From positions 1 through 64,000 of the forward strand of contig NZ_JACAFQ010000014.1 in assembly GCF_015354575.1 (NCBI RefSeq): a stretch of 64,000 nucleotides of DNA. The letters run 5' to 3'. This DNA is from Pseudomonas sp. UFMG81 (GTDB taxonomy: Bacteria > Pseudomonadota > Gammaproteobacteria > Pseudomonadales > Pseudomonadaceae). The translations under genes and the position numbers were made by a program. Positions within the stretch are counted from its first letter, which is position 1. Every line of letters starts with the position of its first letter. Below, piece by piece: positions 52,401-61,434 of this stretch. The notes beneath the pieces are model-generated. The model was given only the letters and a program-made list of their open reading frames with translations. It did not search any database and was not told the origin of the DNA.

Positions 52401-53299
52401 GCGGCGAGCTGAGCCAGCTGATGAAAAACGCCGACACCGCCATGTACCACGCCAAGGAACGCGGCAAGAACAACTTCCAGTTCTACCAGGCCGACATGAA
52501 CGCCAGTGCCCTGGAGCGCCTGGAGTTGGAAAGCGACCTGCGCCACGCCCTGGAGCAGAACGAATTCATCCTCTACTACCAGCCGCAGTTCAGCGGTGAC
52601 GGCAAGCGCCTGACCGGTGCCGAGGCGCTGCTGCGCTGGCGGCACCCAACCCGCGGCCTGGTACCGCCGGGCGACTTCATCCCGGTGATAGAAGAGCTCG
52701 GCCTGGTGGTGGATGTCGGCGACTGGGTACTGCGTGAGGCCTGTCGCCAGCTCAAGGCCTGGCACAAGGAAAAGGTGCGGGTGCCCAAAGTGTCGGTGAA
52801 CATCTCCGCCCGGCAGTTCTCCGACGGCCAGCTGGGCACGCGCATCGCCACCATCCTGGAAGAGACCGGCCTGCCACCGGCCTGCCTGGAGCTGGAGTTG
52901 ACCGAGAGCATCCTGATGCGCGAGGTCAACGAAGCCATGCAGATCCTCGACAGCCTGAAGAACCTCGGCCTGAGCATCGCGGTCGACGACTTCGGCACCG
53001 GCTACTCGTCGCTCAACTACCTCAAGCAGTTCCCCATCGACGTGCTGAAGATCGACCGTACCTTCGTCGATGGCCTGCCCGAGGGCGAGCAGGACGCGCA
53101 GATCGCCCGGGCGATCATCGCCATGGCCCATAGCCTCAACCTGGCGGTGATCGCCGAGGGCGTGGAAACCCATGAACAGCTGGAGTTCCTGCGCGAACAT
53201 GATTGCGACGAGGTGCAGGGCTACCTGTTCGGACGCCCCATGCCGGCCAACCAGTTCGAGGCGCAGTTCAGCAACGAGACGTTGTTCATGTTCCAGTGA
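49469..53299 (+). CDS. morA: MorA-like GGDEF/EAL membrane regulator of motility and biofilm
   Basis: I chose TTG 49469 (GCAGGA upstream), giving 1,276 residues; the frame is open 31 codons further. Order: helix at about 26-45 (GALALLALMLLGLLLWQLF), a periplasmic sensor of about 190 residues, a second helix near 245 (CVLVLFCALLPVLALIN), four PAS-type repeats (e.g. QRYRMLAESISDVIFSTDS; ATVFEHSTSAILITDPAGYI), then intact GGDEF (ARMGGDEFTLLL) and EAL (GAEALLRWRHP, DDFGTGYSSLNYLKQ, EGVET) domains. It therefore can make and degrade cyclic di-GMP; MorA controls flagellar timing and biofilm in P. putida. A REP and then glyA follow. Confidence 0.9.
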   Translation: MTDLTQPTSLRPATATAGSHLRGSLKGALALLALMLLGLLLWQLFTQFRHTQADLRQQSLATSAQLADHLGLNMSLKAQQALNLVQPYVKPPAPVALPTLLDTLQSRLPALRHVAWLGSDGRILADTLANGNDRPLIDELLQLNQGRAYFFSNATDNQTVYLLLRQPNEQGRGYWLLRLGTDYYKELAQHLDGPSHPLWLLENSRNGEVIERHGPTTTSDEPLQSVMLAFIDNSTWQLRGLFDAGLARDRLLPALIGKCVLVLFCALLPVLALINMRRRQRALQEDRRRYHEIFEGTGVALCVLDLSSLPGQLDRYHLRNRAALKQSLALEPNLRRSLLGELKITEINQVARQLLNVQCHEGAWQRLIDGSGDGRDSVGMKLLDALIEERQQLELEVRLPAPLGGELHLWLMVRLPQQRRDYQAVILSISDITSRKQVELSLLERESFWSDVVRTVPDQLYVQDVHSQRMIFSNRHLGQTLGYERAELAQMGERFWELLLHPEDAEHYQDLRRRQLDSNREQSLHCQLRFRHRDGRWRCYEIREQVLSRDSDGAITRIIGVGKDVTVQIEASESLRDSEQRYRMLAESISDVIFSTDSLLQLNYVSPSVQAVLGYQADWIFANGWQSIVANPAQLTGAYALIERVSKALGDAQQLAQLRTTLNTQLFLFDCLRADGRKIPIELRLVLVWDEHERFEGVLGVGRDISQQRRAEKDLRMAATVFEHSTSAILITDPAGYIVQANEAFSRVSGYAVAEVLDQLPGMLTVEHQQDAHLGYVLKQLNQRGSWEGEVFLKRRNGEHYPAWVGITAVLDDEGDLASYVCFFTDISERKASEQRIHRLAYYDALTHLPNRTLFQDRLYTALQQAERQKAWVVLMFLDLDRFKPINDSLGHAAGDRMLKDMAERLLACVDNDDTVARMGGDEFTLLLQPKATRELALNRAIHVAENILASLVTPFVLENREFFVTASIGIALSPQDGGELSQLMKNADTAMYHAKERGKNNFQFYQADMNASALERLELESDLRHALEQNEFILYYQPQFSGDGKRLTGAEALLRWRHPTRGLVPPGDFIPVIEELGLVVDVGDWVLREACRQLKAWHKEKVRVPKVSVNISARQFSDGQLGTRIATILEETGLPPACLELELTESILMREVNEAMQILDSLKNLGLSIAVDDFGTGYSSLNYLKQFPIDVLKIDRTFVDGLPEGEQDAQIARAIIAMAHSLNLAVIAEGVETHEQLEFLREHDCDEVQGYLFGRPMPANQFEAQFSNETLFMFQ

Positions 53300-53319
53300 C
53301 TGTGGTGCCACACGGTCCC

Positions 53320-53450
53320 TGTAGGAGCGGCCTTGCCGGGGCGCCGGATCGGCCGGAAAGGGCTGCGTAGCAGCCCCGGCAATTTATGTTGAAACGCATG
53401 AACCTGGGGCCGCTGCGCGCCCCTTTCGCGACACAAGGCCGCTCCTACAG
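53320..53450. repeat. REP-type inverted pair (family 1)
   Basis: TGTAGGAGCGGCCTTG at 53320 is mirrored by CAAGGCCGCTCCTACA ending at 53450, with inner GC stems (GGGCTGC/GCAGCCC), exactly like 151-281. It lies between morA and glyA. Confidence 0.85.
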
Positions 53451-53610
53451 GCCCCTGCAAAATCGGACCCAAAGGTCAACTCCAGCCCAGTCCCCACGCG
53501 GGTTGCAACATGAGGGCCATTGGTCCGCGACTTGATGCCACTTCATATGCCAGCGGCGAATCAATCGGTTAGAATGCCCCCCCAATCCAGCCCGATCCTT
53601 GAGGACCGCC

Positions 53611-54864
53611 ATGTTCAGCCGTGATTTGACCATTGCCAAGTACGACGCCGAGCTCTTCGAAGCCATGCAGCAAGAAGCCCTGCGCCAGGAAGAGCATATC
53701 GAGCTGATCGCTTCGGAAAACTACACTAGCCCCGCCGTCATGGAAGCCCAGGGTTCGGTACTGACCAACAAGTACGCCGAAGGCTACCCGGGCAAGCGCT
53801 ACTACGGTGGTTGCGAGTATGTCGACGTGGTCGAGCAACTGGCCATCGACCGCGCCAAAGAGCTGTTCGGCGCCGACTACGCCAACGTCCAGCCGCACGC
53901 TGGCTCGCAAGCCAACGCCGCTGTCTACCTGGCCCTGCTGTCGGCCGGTGACACCATCCTGGGCATGAGCCTGGCCCACGGTGGCCACCTGACCCATGGT
54001 GCCTCGGTCAGCTCGTCGGGCAAGCTGTACAACGCCATCCAGTACGGCATCGACGCCAACGGCCTGATCGACTACGACGAAGTCGAGCGCCTGGCCGTCG
54101 AGCACAAGCCGAAGATGATCGTTGCCGGCTTCTCCGCCTACTCGCAGGTCCTGGACTTCCCACGCTTCCGCGAAATCGCCGACAAGGTCGGTGCCTACCT
54201 GTTCGTCGACATGGCCCACGTGGCCGGCCTGGTCGCCGCTGGCGTGTACCCGAACCCGGTGCCATTCGCCGACGTGGTCACCACCACCACCCACAAGACC
54301 CTGCGCGGTCCACGTGGCGGCCTGATCCTGGCCCGTGCCAACGCCGACATCGAGAAGAAGCTGAACTCCGCCGTCTTCCCAGGCGCCCAGGGCGGCCCGC
54401 TGGAGCACGTCATCGCCGCCAAGGCGATCTGCTTCAAGGAAGCCCTGCAGCCCGAGTTCAAGGCTTACCAGCAGCAAGTGGTGAAGAACGCCCAGGCCAT
54501 GGCCAGCGTGTTCATCGAGCGCGGTTTCGACGTGGTTTCCGGCGGCACCCAGAACCACCTGTTCCTGCTGTCGCTGATCAAGCAGGAAATCTCTGGTAAG
54601 GACGCCGACGCCGCCCTGGGCAAGGCCTTCATCACCGTCAACAAGAACTCGGTGCCGAACGACCCACGTTCCCCGTTCGTCACCTCGGGCCTGCGTTTCG
54701 GCACTCCAGCCGTGACCACCCGTGGCTTCAAAGAAGCCGAGTGCAAAGAGCTGGCGGGCTGGATCTGCGACATCCTGGCTGACCTGAACAACGAAGCGGT
54801 GATCGACGCCGTGCGTGAGAAGGTCAAGGCCATCTGCAAGAAGCTGCCGGTGTACGGCAACTGA
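53611..54864 (+). CDS. glyA: Serine hydroxymethyltransferase
   Basis: A 417-residue PLP enzyme converting serine and tetrahydrofolate to glycine and methylene-tetrahydrofolate. The PLP lysine is in [16 protein letters not shown]; other signatures are [16 protein letters not shown] and [28 protein letters not shown] precedes ATG 53611. Codon use is highly biased toward C-ending codons, a sign of high expression. P. putida has two glyA genes; by its neighbour morA this is likely the second. Confidence 0.97.
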   Translation: MFSRDLTIAKYDAELFEAMQQEALRQEEHIELIASENYTSPAVMEAQGSVLTNKYAEGYPGKRYYGGCEYVDVVEQLAIDRAKELFGADYANVQPHAGSQANAAVYLALLSAGDTILGMSLAHGGHLTHGASVSSSGKLYNAIQYGIDANGLIDYDEVERLAVEHKPKMIVAGFSAYSQVLDFPRFREIADKVGAYLFVDMAHVAGLVAAGVYPNPVPFADVVTTTTHKTLRGPRGGLILARANADIEKKLNSAVFPGAQGGPLEHVIAAKAICFKEALQPEFKAYQQQVVKNAQAMASVFIERGFDVVSGGTQNHLFLLSLIKQEISGKDADAALGKAFITVNKNSVPNDPRSPFVTSGLRFGTPAVTTRGFKEAECKELAGWICDILADLNNEAVIDAVREKVKAICKKLPVYGN

Positions 54865-54883
54865 TTGGCGATTGCCTGATGTG

Positions 54884-54914
54884 AAAAAGCCCGGCTTGAT
54901 GCCGGGCTTTTTTG
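54884..54914 (+). terminator. Terminator after glyA
   Basis: AAAAAGCCCGGC-TTGAT-GCCGGGCTTTTT is a classic stem with flanking A- and T-runs, also usable by the convergent toxin-antitoxin operon. Confidence 0.95.
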
Positions 54915-54928
54915 TGGGTGCTGTTACG

Positions 54929-55228
54929 TCATTGAGCAGGTACGAAATCGGGTACAAGGCGTATTTCCACACGCTGGCCCAAGGCCCTGGCTGCACTGGC
55001 CAGTGTTGCCAGGGTCATGCCAGCGTCAGTCTGATCCAAGGCTCGATCTACCGCCGCCCGGCTGGTGTGCATCCGCTCGGCCAAGGCCTTCTTGCTGATC
55101 TTTTGCTGCTTCATTGCCTGGGTCAGTTGCCAGGCAATCACCCGTTTGAGCGCAGCGGCCGTGACCTCTTCGAGGATGCCCTCTTCGGCGAGAAAATCAT
55201 CGAAGTTCGAACCGATATGCGGGTTCAT
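54929..55228 (-). CDS. HigA-like XRE antitoxin
   Basis: A 99-residue protein; ATG 55228 overlaps the toxin stop (ATGA) behind GGAGGTCAATCAC. The HTH lies in ITWQL-like VIAWQLTQAMKQQKISKKAL and ERMHTSRAAVDRALDQTDAG. The toxin-first order, small size and coupling are those of HigBA-type modules, where the antitoxin binds the toxin and represses the operon. Confidence 0.85.
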   Translation of the reverse strand: MNPHIGSNFDDFLAEEGILEEVTAAALKRVIAWQLTQAMKQQKISKKALAERMHTSRAAVDRALDQTDAGMTLATLASAARALGQRVEIRLVPDFVPAQ

Positions 55229-55554
55229 GTGATTGACCTCCGTAAGCTGGCTTTGCGTTGCCTGGCGAGTGCCAGATCTGCCGAGGGCGTTTTCTGGCTT
55301 TTCTTGATGAATCCATGGAGCAGGAACATCACTCCATCCATGATCGTGAACAGCACACGGGCAATGACATGCCTCATGTCGATACGGATTTCCCAGAGTC
55401 CGTGCTCCAGCTTTCTGACCAAGGGCATGCCAAGCGGCCATCCCAACTGAACGGTCTTGATTTCCATACCAATCAGGTAGCGCTCCTCGCGTGCCAGGCC
55501 CTTGAGCCACTCCCTCACGGGCTCATTACCCAATGCACTGCGGAAGAACTGCAC
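55225..55554 (-). CDS. HigB/Gp49-like RelE-fold toxin
   Basis: About 109 residues in the Gp49/HigB family, ribosome-dependent or free mRNA endonucleases. Visible: FFRSALGNEPVREWLKGL, YLIGMEIKTVQLGWPLGMPL, VRKLEHGLWEIRID, ARVLFTIMDGVMFLLHGFIK, the typical RelE core with the L-x-x-G-L-W-E-I-R motif and the F-x-K-K end. The start is uncertain (GTG 55554 proposed; open to about 55608). The downstream antitoxin overlaps by 4 bp. Confidence 0.83.
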   Translation of the reverse strand: MQFFRSALGNEPVREWLKGLAREERYLIGMEIKTVQLGWPLGMPLVRKLEHGLWEIRIDMRHVIARVLFTIMDGVMFLLHGFIKKSQKTPSADLALARQRKASLRRSIT

Positions 55555-55645
55555 ATCTACTTTTAGATCCGACGCGGCCAAGTGTACCAAAAAAAGTACT
55601 CCCTGCAAGTGGCCACTTCTAATGGCCTGATTGCTGAAACGAGGC

Positions 55646-55672
55646 CAAAAAAATGCCGCCTTACGGCGGCAT
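55646..55672 (-). terminator. Terminator of the cstA-yjiX-yjiA operon
   Basis: ATGCCGCC-TTAC-GGCGGCAT has an 8-bp stem; on the minus strand it is followed by TTTTTTGG. It lies 23 bp after the yjiA stop. Confidence 0.88.
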
Positions 55673-55694
55673 CTAACAGTCAGCCAGGTCTCAC

Positions 55695-56672
55695 TCAGGC
55701 GTGGTTCAGGGCCTCGAAACCTGCCCGGATCTTCTCCTCCGGCAGCTCATCACCAATAAACACCATCACGCTTTCTCGCCCCTCGTCGTCCTTCCAGTCG
55801 GCATCCCAGTCAAAGCCGTACAGCTTGAGCACTCCCTGGAATACCAAACGGCGATCTTCACCGACGATATTCAACACGCCCTTGTAACGCAGCAGCTGTT
55901 TACCGTGCTCTTCCAGCAGCGCGTTCATGAAGTCACTGAGACGGTCGATGTCCAGCGGCGTGTCGGTACGCAGCACCAGGGTGGAGATACGGTCCGGCGT
56001 TGCCGGCTTGAGTACCGGACGCAGGCTGGGCTTGAGGCTGATGCCCAACTCCGGGTTGAGGTTGAACCCTCGCACATCTAGCAGCTCGGCCAGGTCGATA
56101 CGGCCATGCTCGACTACGCGGATTACCGCCCGGCCGTTGATGCGGGCCAGGCGCTCGCTCAGTGCATTCACTGCCGCAGGCTCGGCAAGGTCGGTCTTGC
56201 TAAGCAGCAGGCGGTCGGCAAAACCGACCTGGGCCTGGGCAATGGCCTGGGTCAGGTGCACATCGGCGTTCACCGCATCGACCAGGGTGATGATGCCATC
56301 GAGGATGTAGCGCTCGCGCAGCTCCTCGTCGATGAAGAAGGTCTGCGCCACCGGCGCCGGGTCGGCAAGGCCGGTGCACTCGATCACCAGGCGGTCGAAG
56401 GCGATCTCGCCGGCATCCAGGCGCTCCAGCAGCAGGTACAGGGCGCGGGTCAGATCGCCATGGATGCTGCAGCACACGCAGCCGTTGGCCAGGGTCATGA
56501 CCTGCACCGGTTCGTCGCCCAGCAGCTGGCTGTCGATACCAGCCTCGCTGAACTCGTTTTCGATCACGGCAATCTTCAGGCCGTGCTCGGCCTTGAGCAT
56601 GTGTTTGAGCAAGGTGGTCTTGCCGGCGCCGAGGAAGCCGGTCAGCACGGTAACGGGAATCGGCGTTTGCAC
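55695..56672 (-). CDS. yjiA: CobW/COG0523-family GTPase YjiA
   Basis: I chose GTG 56672 behind AGGAGACAACCGC; 325 residues. GTPase signatures: P-loop TGFLGAGKTTLLKHML, the metal motif NGCVCCSI, and LSKTDLAEP. The C-terminal domain (LLRYKGVLNIVGEDRRLVFQ) is the CobW C-terminal strand set. COG0523 proteins deliver metals to target enzymes. Its place after cstA and yjiX is conserved in many bacteria, so it may serve peptide or pyruvate uptake metabolism. Confidence 0.95.
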   Translation of the reverse strand: MQTPIPVTVLTGFLGAGKTTLLKHMLKAEHGLKIAVIENEFSEAGIDSQLLGDEPVQVMTLANGCVCCSIHGDLTRALYLLLERLDAGEIAFDRLVIECTGLADPAPVAQTFFIDEELRERYILDGIITLVDAVNADVHLTQAIAQAQVGFADRLLLSKTDLAEPAAVNALSERLARINGRAVIRVVEHGRIDLAELLDVRGFNLNPELGISLKPSLRPVLKPATPDRISTLVLRTDTPLDIDRLSDFMNALLEEHGKQLLRYKGVLNIVGEDRRLVFQGVLKLYGFDWDADWKDDEGRESVMVFIGDELPEEKIRAGFEALNHA

Positions 56673-56750
56673 GCGGTTGTCTCCTGGAGCTGAAAACGAA
56701 AGTGGGAGCCCGGTTGCCCGGGCTCCCACCGATTCACATGTGTCGCGGGT

Positions 56751-56948
56751 TCAACAGCACTTGGGCCCGGACTTGCCACCATAACGCGCTTCCTGGCGTT
56801 CGCGGAAGAACGCCTCGTAGCTCATCACCGGCTTGTCCGGGTGCTTGGTCTGCATGTGCTCGACATAAGTGTCATAGTCGGGCATGCCGACCATCAGGCG
56901 GGCTGCCTGCCCTAGGTACTTACCCAGTCGACTCAAGTCGTTGAACAT
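56751..56948 (-). CDS. yjiX: YbdD/YjiX-family small protein
   Basis: A 65-residue protein ([20 protein letters not shown], then [20 protein letters not shown] and KSGPKCC), matching the YbdD/YjiX family that accompanies CstA-type transporters and is required for their pyruvate uptake in E. coli. It lies 13 bp after the cstA stop. Confidence 0.95.
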   Translation of the reverse strand: MFNDLSRLGKYLGQAARLMVGMPDYDTYVEHMQTKHPDKPVMSYEAFFRERQEARYGGKSGPKCC

Positions 56949-56961
56949 CACGGCATTCCTC

Positions 56962-59028
56962 TCAAGCGTCAGGCAGGGCCTGGAACGGGGTTTCCTTGTC
57001 GCTGCGCTCCTTGCGACCCCAGGCGGCATAGCCGACCTTGAGGGCGAAGAACAGGATGCTGAACACCACCAGCAGGAACAGGATCGTCAGGCCGGCGTTG
57101 GTGTAGGCGTTGAAGATCACGTGCTGCATCTGGCCGATGTCCTTGGCCGGGGCCAACACCTGGCCTGCGTCCAGCGCGGTGCTGTACTTCTTGGCCAGGG
57201 CCAGGAAGCCGACCGCCGGGTTCGGGTCGAACAGCTTGATCAGGCCTGCGGCGGTGGTGCAGATCAACAGCCAGACCGCAGGTACCAAGGTGACCCAGAT
57301 GTAGCGCTGGCGCTTCATCTTGATCAGCACCACGGTGCCGAGCATCAGGGCAATACCGGCCAGCATCTGGTTGGAGATACCGAACAGCGGCCACAAGGTG
57401 TTGATGCCACCCAGCGGATCGATCACACCTTGATAGAGCAGGTAACCCCACATCGCCACGCAACCCGCGGTAGCGAGCAGGTTGGCGCCCCACGACTCGG
57501 TGCGCTTGAGCGCCGGTACGAAGCTGCCCAGCAGGTCCTGCAGCATGAAGCGCCCGGCACGGGTACCGGCGTCCACCGCGGTGAGGATGAACAGCGCCTC
57601 GAACAGGATCGCGAAGTGATACCAGAAGGCCATGGTGTTCTCACCCGGCAGCACCTGGTGAAGGATCTGCGCGATACCGACGGCCAACGTTGGGGCACCA
57701 CCGGCACGGGCCAGGATGGTGTGCTCGCCAATATCACGGGCGACCGCTTCGAGCTGCTCGGGGGTGATCAGGAAGCCCCAGCTGCTGACCGTCTGCGCCA
57801 CCGAGGCGACGTCGGCACCGACCACCGCAGCCGGGCTGTTCATGGCGAAGTACACGCCCGGCTCGATCACCGAGGCGGCGACCATGGCCATGATGGCGAC
57901 GAACGACTCCATCAGCATGCCGCCGTAGCCGATGTAACGGGCGTTGGTTTCGTTGTCCAGCAGCTTGGGCGTGGTCCCCGAGGAGATCAGCGCGTGGAAG
58001 CCGGACACCGCGCCGCAGGCGATGGTGATGAACAGGAACGGGAACAGGGTGCCCTTCCATACCGGGCCGGTGCCGTCGGTGAATTGCGTGAGCGCCGGCA
58101 TTTTCAGCTCGGGCGCGATGATCAGGATGCCAATGGCCAAGCCGACGATGGTGCCGATCTTGAGGAAGGTAGACAGGTAGTCGCGCGGCGCCAGCACCAG
58201 CCACACCGGCAGCACGGCGGCGACGAAACCGTAGCCCACCAGCATCCAGGTGATCTGCACGCCAGTGAAGGTGAAGGCCGGGCCCCAGACCGGATCCGCG
58301 GCGATCTGGCCCCCCAGCCAGATCGACAGCAGCAACAGCACCACGCCGATCACCGAGATCTCGCCGATGCGGCCTGGGCGGATATAGCGCATGTAGATGC
58401 CCATGAACATCGCGATCGGGATGGTCGCCATCACCGTGAACATGCCCCACGGGCTCTCGGCCAGGGCCTTGACCACGATCAGCGCCAGCACCGCGAGGAT
58501 GATGATCATGATCAGGAAGCAGCCGAACAGGGCGATGGTGCCCGGTATGCGGCCCATTTCCTCACGCACCATGTCGCCCAGCGAGCGGCCGTTGCGGCGG
58601 GTGGAGAGGAACAGCACCATGAAGTCCTGCACCGCGCCGGCCAGCACCACACCGGCGATCAGCCACAGGGTGCCGGGCAGGTAACCCATCTGCGCGGCGA
58701 GCACCGGGCCCACCAGTGGGCCGGCGCCGGCGATGGCGGCGAAGTGGTGGCCGAAGAGGATGTGCTTGTTGGTCGGTACGTAGTCCAGACCGTCGTTGTT
58801 GAGTACCGCGGGCGTGGCCCGGCGGGGGTCGAGTTGCATCACCTTGGTGGCGATGAACAGGCTGTAGTAACGGTAGGCAACCAGGTAGATGGCCACTGCC
58901 GCGACCACGATCCACAAGGCATTGATCGCCTCGCCACGACGCAGGGCAACCACACCCAGCGCGCAGGCCCCTATGACTGCCAGCGCCAGCCACGGAACGT
59001 GGCGTAGCAGGCTATTATTGTTGTTCAT
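56962..59028 (-). CDS. cstA: Carbon starvation protein CstA (peptide/pyruvate permease)
   Basis: A 688-residue inner-membrane transporter with about 16-18 hydrophobic segments. Typical CstA stretches: [56 protein letters not shown], and [20 protein letters not shown]. It imports peptides or, with YjiX, pyruvate under carbon limitation. GGAAGTAAACC precedes the ATG. It is divergent from the PilZ gene. Confidence 0.96.
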   Translation of the reverse strand: MNNNNSLLRHVPWLALAVIGACALGVVALRRGEAINALWIVVAAVAIYLVAYRYYSLFIATKVMQLDPRRATPAVLNNDGLDYVPTNKHILFGHHFAAIAGAGPLVGPVLAAQMGYLPGTLWLIAGVVLAGAVQDFMVLFLSTRRNGRSLGDMVREEMGRIPGTIALFGCFLIMIIILAVLALIVVKALAESPWGMFTVMATIPIAMFMGIYMRYIRPGRIGEISVIGVVLLLLSIWLGGQIAADPVWGPAFTFTGVQITWMLVGYGFVAAVLPVWLVLAPRDYLSTFLKIGTIVGLAIGILIIAPELKMPALTQFTDGTGPVWKGTLFPFLFITIACGAVSGFHALISSGTTPKLLDNETNARYIGYGGMLMESFVAIMAMVAASVIEPGVYFAMNSPAAVVGADVASVAQTVSSWGFLITPEQLEAVARDIGEHTILARAGGAPTLAVGIAQILHQVLPGENTMAFWYHFAILFEALFILTAVDAGTRAGRFMLQDLLGSFVPALKRTESWGANLLATAGCVAMWGYLLYQGVIDPLGGINTLWPLFGISNQMLAGIALMLGTVVLIKMKRQRYIWVTLVPAVWLLICTTAAGLIKLFDPNPAVGFLALAKKYSTALDAGQVLAPAKDIGQMQHVIFNAYTNAGLTILFLLVVFSILFFALKVGYAAWGRKERSDKETPFQALPDA

Positions 59029-59195
59029 GGTTTACTTCCAGCTGGTGGATTGGAAAAGACCGCCCATCGAGTCTAGGGCGTGTCAAGGCGCATTGCCACA
59101 CTTGCTTTGGTCTAGAGCCTCTGCGGCCAGATTGCGGTACCTGATACGAGCGCAAAACTAACTATAGTCAGGTTGAACCCCCGAGGGCTTTCCCC

Positions 59196-59564
59196 ATGAG
59201 CGATCACGACGAACGCCGCCGCTTCCAACGCATCGCCTTCGATGCCCCCACCGAACTGCGCCAAGGCGAACGCCGCTGGCCGGTCAAGCTCCTCGACCTG
59301 TCGCTCAAAGGCCTTCTGATCGAATGCCCCAACCCCTGGGACGCCGATCTGACGCAAGACTTCGAAGCGATCATCCACCTCAACGACATGACCACCAAGG
59401 TGCAGATGCAGGTCGAACTGCGCCACGAAGAGCCGACGCGCCTGGGCTTCGTCTGCCTGTATATCGACCTCGATTCGATGAGCCACTTGCACCGTCTGGT
59501 GGAACTGAACGTGGCCGACAGCACCGAAATGATGCGTGAGCTGCGGGAATTGATCGAAGATTGA
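59196..59564 (+). CDS. PilZ-domain cyclic di-GMP receptor
   Basis: A 122-residue stand-alone PilZ protein. Both cyclic di-GMP motifs are present: the R-x3-R start DERRRFQRIAFDAP and the D-x-S-x-x-G strand LLDLSLKGLLIEC. GAGGG lies 8 bp before the ATG. It could read out the signal made by MorA nearby, though no direct evidence links them. Confidence 0.92.
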   Translation: MSDHDERRRFQRIAFDAPTELRQGERRWPVKLLDLSLKGLLIECPNPWDADLTQDFEAIIHLNDMTTKVQMQVELRHEEPTRLGFVCLYIDLDSMSHLHRLVELNVADSTEMMRELRELIED

Positions 59565-59737
59565 AATCTCTTAGCTAGCTATCAAAATCACCCCATTGTG
59601 TTTCCTGTCTACCCAGGCAGCTTTCAGCAAGCTGTTCTGGGTGGTGTACACACCCATCTAACCCGCCATTCCACGACTTGGAACGTATTCTGCATCCAGA
59701 AATGGTGAACTCTGGAGGCAGCCCTGCACGCGCTTGG

Positions 59738-59763
59738 ATCAAAATCTTGTATACAATTTTGAT
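59738..59763. promoter_or_regulatory. GntR-like dyad upstream of the NCS2 permease
   Basis: TTGTATACAA (59747-59756) is a perfect 10-bp palindrome nested inside larger arms ATCAAAAT and ATTTTGAT. It lies 62 bp before the permease ATG. GntR-type regulators of nitrogen and purine pathways bind such sites (family knowledge). The core TGTATACA recurs upstream of gdhA. Confidence 0.5.
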
Positions 59764-59825
59764 GGCAATCGAATCCATGTTTTGTCTACAGTAGTGCCAC
59801 AAAAATAAAACTGAGAGCCTGCTCC

Positions 59826-61343
59826 ATGACTACGTCCCCTAGCACGTCTCCCACCCAGCGCCCCGAGGACGAAAACCTCGGTATTGGCGCCAACCTGGCC
59901 TACGGCCTGCAGCATGTTCTGACCATGTATGGCGGTATCGTTGCCGTACCGCTGATCCTCGGCCAGGCAGCCGGCCTGGCCCCGGCGGAGATCGGCCTGC
60001 TGATCGCGGCTTCGTTGTTCGCAGGCGGGCTGGCGACGCTGCTGCAGACCCTCGGCCTACCGTTCTTCGGTTGCCAGTTGCCGCTGGTGCAGGGCGTGTC
60101 GTTCGCTGGCGTCGCGACCATGGGGGCGATCCTCGGCAGCCAGGGCGGTGGTGGCCTGCCTGCGGTGCTGGGTGCGGTCATGGCGGCCTCGCTGATCGGT
60201 TTCCTGATCACCCCGGTGTTCTCGCGCATCACCAAGTTCTTCCCACCGCTGGTGACCGGCATCGTCATCACCACCATCGGCCTGACCCTGATGCCGGTGG
60301 CCGCGCGCTGGGTGATGGGCGGTAACAGCGCTTCGCCGGAGTTCGGCAGCGTGGCCAACATCGGCCTGGCGGCGCTGACCTTCGCCATCGTTTTGCTGCT
60401 GAGCAAACTGGGTAACGCGACCATCTCGCGACTGTCGATCCTGCTGGCCATGGTCGCTGGCACACTGATCGCCTGGGCACTGGGCATGACCGACTTCAGC
60501 AAGGTCACCGAAGGCCCGATCTTCGCCTTCCCCACCCCCTTCCACTTCGGCATGCCGACCTTCCACATCGCCGCGATCCTGTCGATGTGCATCGTGATCA
60601 TGGTGACCCTGGTCGAGACCTCGGCCGACATCCTCGCGGTCGGTGAAATCATCGACACCAAGGTCGACTCCAAGCGCCTGGGCAATGGCCTGCGCGCCGA
60701 CATGGCGTCGAGCATCCTGGCGCCGATCTTCGGCTCGTTCACCCAGAGCGCCTTTGCCCAGAACGTCGGGCTGGTGGCCGTGACCGGGGTCAAAAGCCGC
60801 TATGTGGTGGCCACCGGTGGCGTGATCCTGGTGGTGCTCGGCCTGCTGCCGATCATGGGCCGGATCATCGCTGCGGTACCGACCCCAGTATTGGGTGGCG
60901 CCGGCATCGTGCTGTTCGGCACCGTAGCGGCCAGCGGTATCCGCACCCTGTCGAAGGTCAACTACAAGAACAACGTCAACCTGATCATCGTCGCCGCGTC
61001 GCTCGGCTTTGGCATGATCCCGATCGCCGCGCCGAACTTCTACCACAACTTCCCAAGCTGGTTCGAAACCATCTTCCACTCCGGTATCAGCTCGGCGGCG
61101 ATCATGGCCATCCTGCTGAACCTGATGTTCAACCACTTCACCACGGGCAACTCGGAAAACCAGTCGGTATTCGCCGCCGCCTACGAGCGCACCATCCAGT
61201 ACTCGGACATCTCGTGCCTGCGCGATGGCGACTACTTCAAGGATGGCAAGCTGTTCGACGCCGACGGCAATGAAGTGCCGGTGATGGAGGTGGACGAGCA
61301 TGGCAACCAGGCGCCCAGGCGCAGTGCGGTCGCCGAGCACTGA
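59826..61343 (+). CDS. NCS2-family uracil/xanthine/urate permease
   Basis: A 505-residue transporter with about 14 membrane segments. The family signature QNVGLVAVTGVKSRYV is present, preceded by TLVETSADILAVGEIIDTKV with the conserved Glu. The N-terminal YGLQHVLTMYGGIVAVPLIL is the NCS2 helix 1 with the QH motif. The bulky C-terminal extension (DGKLFDADGNEVPVMEVDEH) is typical of xanthine/urate-type members in Pseudomonas. The substrate cannot be fixed from sequence by eye; a purine base is likelier than uracil. The ATG follows CTGAGAG, a weak RBS. Confidence 0.92.
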   Translation: MTTSPSTSPTQRPEDENLGIGANLAYGLQHVLTMYGGIVAVPLILGQAAGLAPAEIGLLIAASLFAGGLATLLQTLGLPFFGCQLPLVQGVSFAGVATMGAILGSQGGGGLPAVLGAVMAASLIGFLITPVFSRITKFFPPLVTGIVITTIGLTLMPVAARWVMGGNSASPEFGSVANIGLAALTFAIVLLLSKLGNATISRLSILLAMVAGTLIAWALGMTDFSKVTEGPIFAFPTPFHFGMPTFHIAAILSMCIVIMVTLVETSADILAVGEIIDTKVDSKRLGNGLRADMASSILAPIFGSFTQSAFAQNVGLVAVTGVKSRYVVATGGVILVVLGLLPIMGRIIAAVPTPVLGGAGIVLFGTVAASGIRTLSKVNYKNNVNLIIVAASLGFGMIPIAAPNFYHNFPSWFETIFHSGISSAAIMAILLNLMFNHFTTGNSENQSVFAAAYERTIQYSDISCLRDGDYFKDGKLFDADGNEVPVMEVDEHGNQAPRRSAVAEH

Positions 61344-61366
61344 CCGCTGACTGAAGCGGTCACGCA

Positions 61367-61403
61367 GGGGAGTCGACGCGCATCGTCGGCTCCCCTTTTT
61401 GTT
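61367..61403 (+). terminator. Terminator between the NCS2 permease and radA
   Basis: GGGGAGTCGACG and CGTCGGCTCCCC pair (one G-T type mismatch) around a 5-nt loop, followed by TTTTTG. It lies between convergent genes. Confidence 0.88.
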
Positions 61404-61434
61404 TACCCGCGAAAAGGCCCTGGCACAACGCTGA

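Noticed and set aside
51389..53311. 640-codon frame opposite morA
   Set aside because: Antisense shadow of the GGDEF/EAL domains.
56884..59007. 707-codon frame opposite cstA
   Set aside because: Antisense shadow; lacks any protein motif, while cstA is conserved in the other strand.
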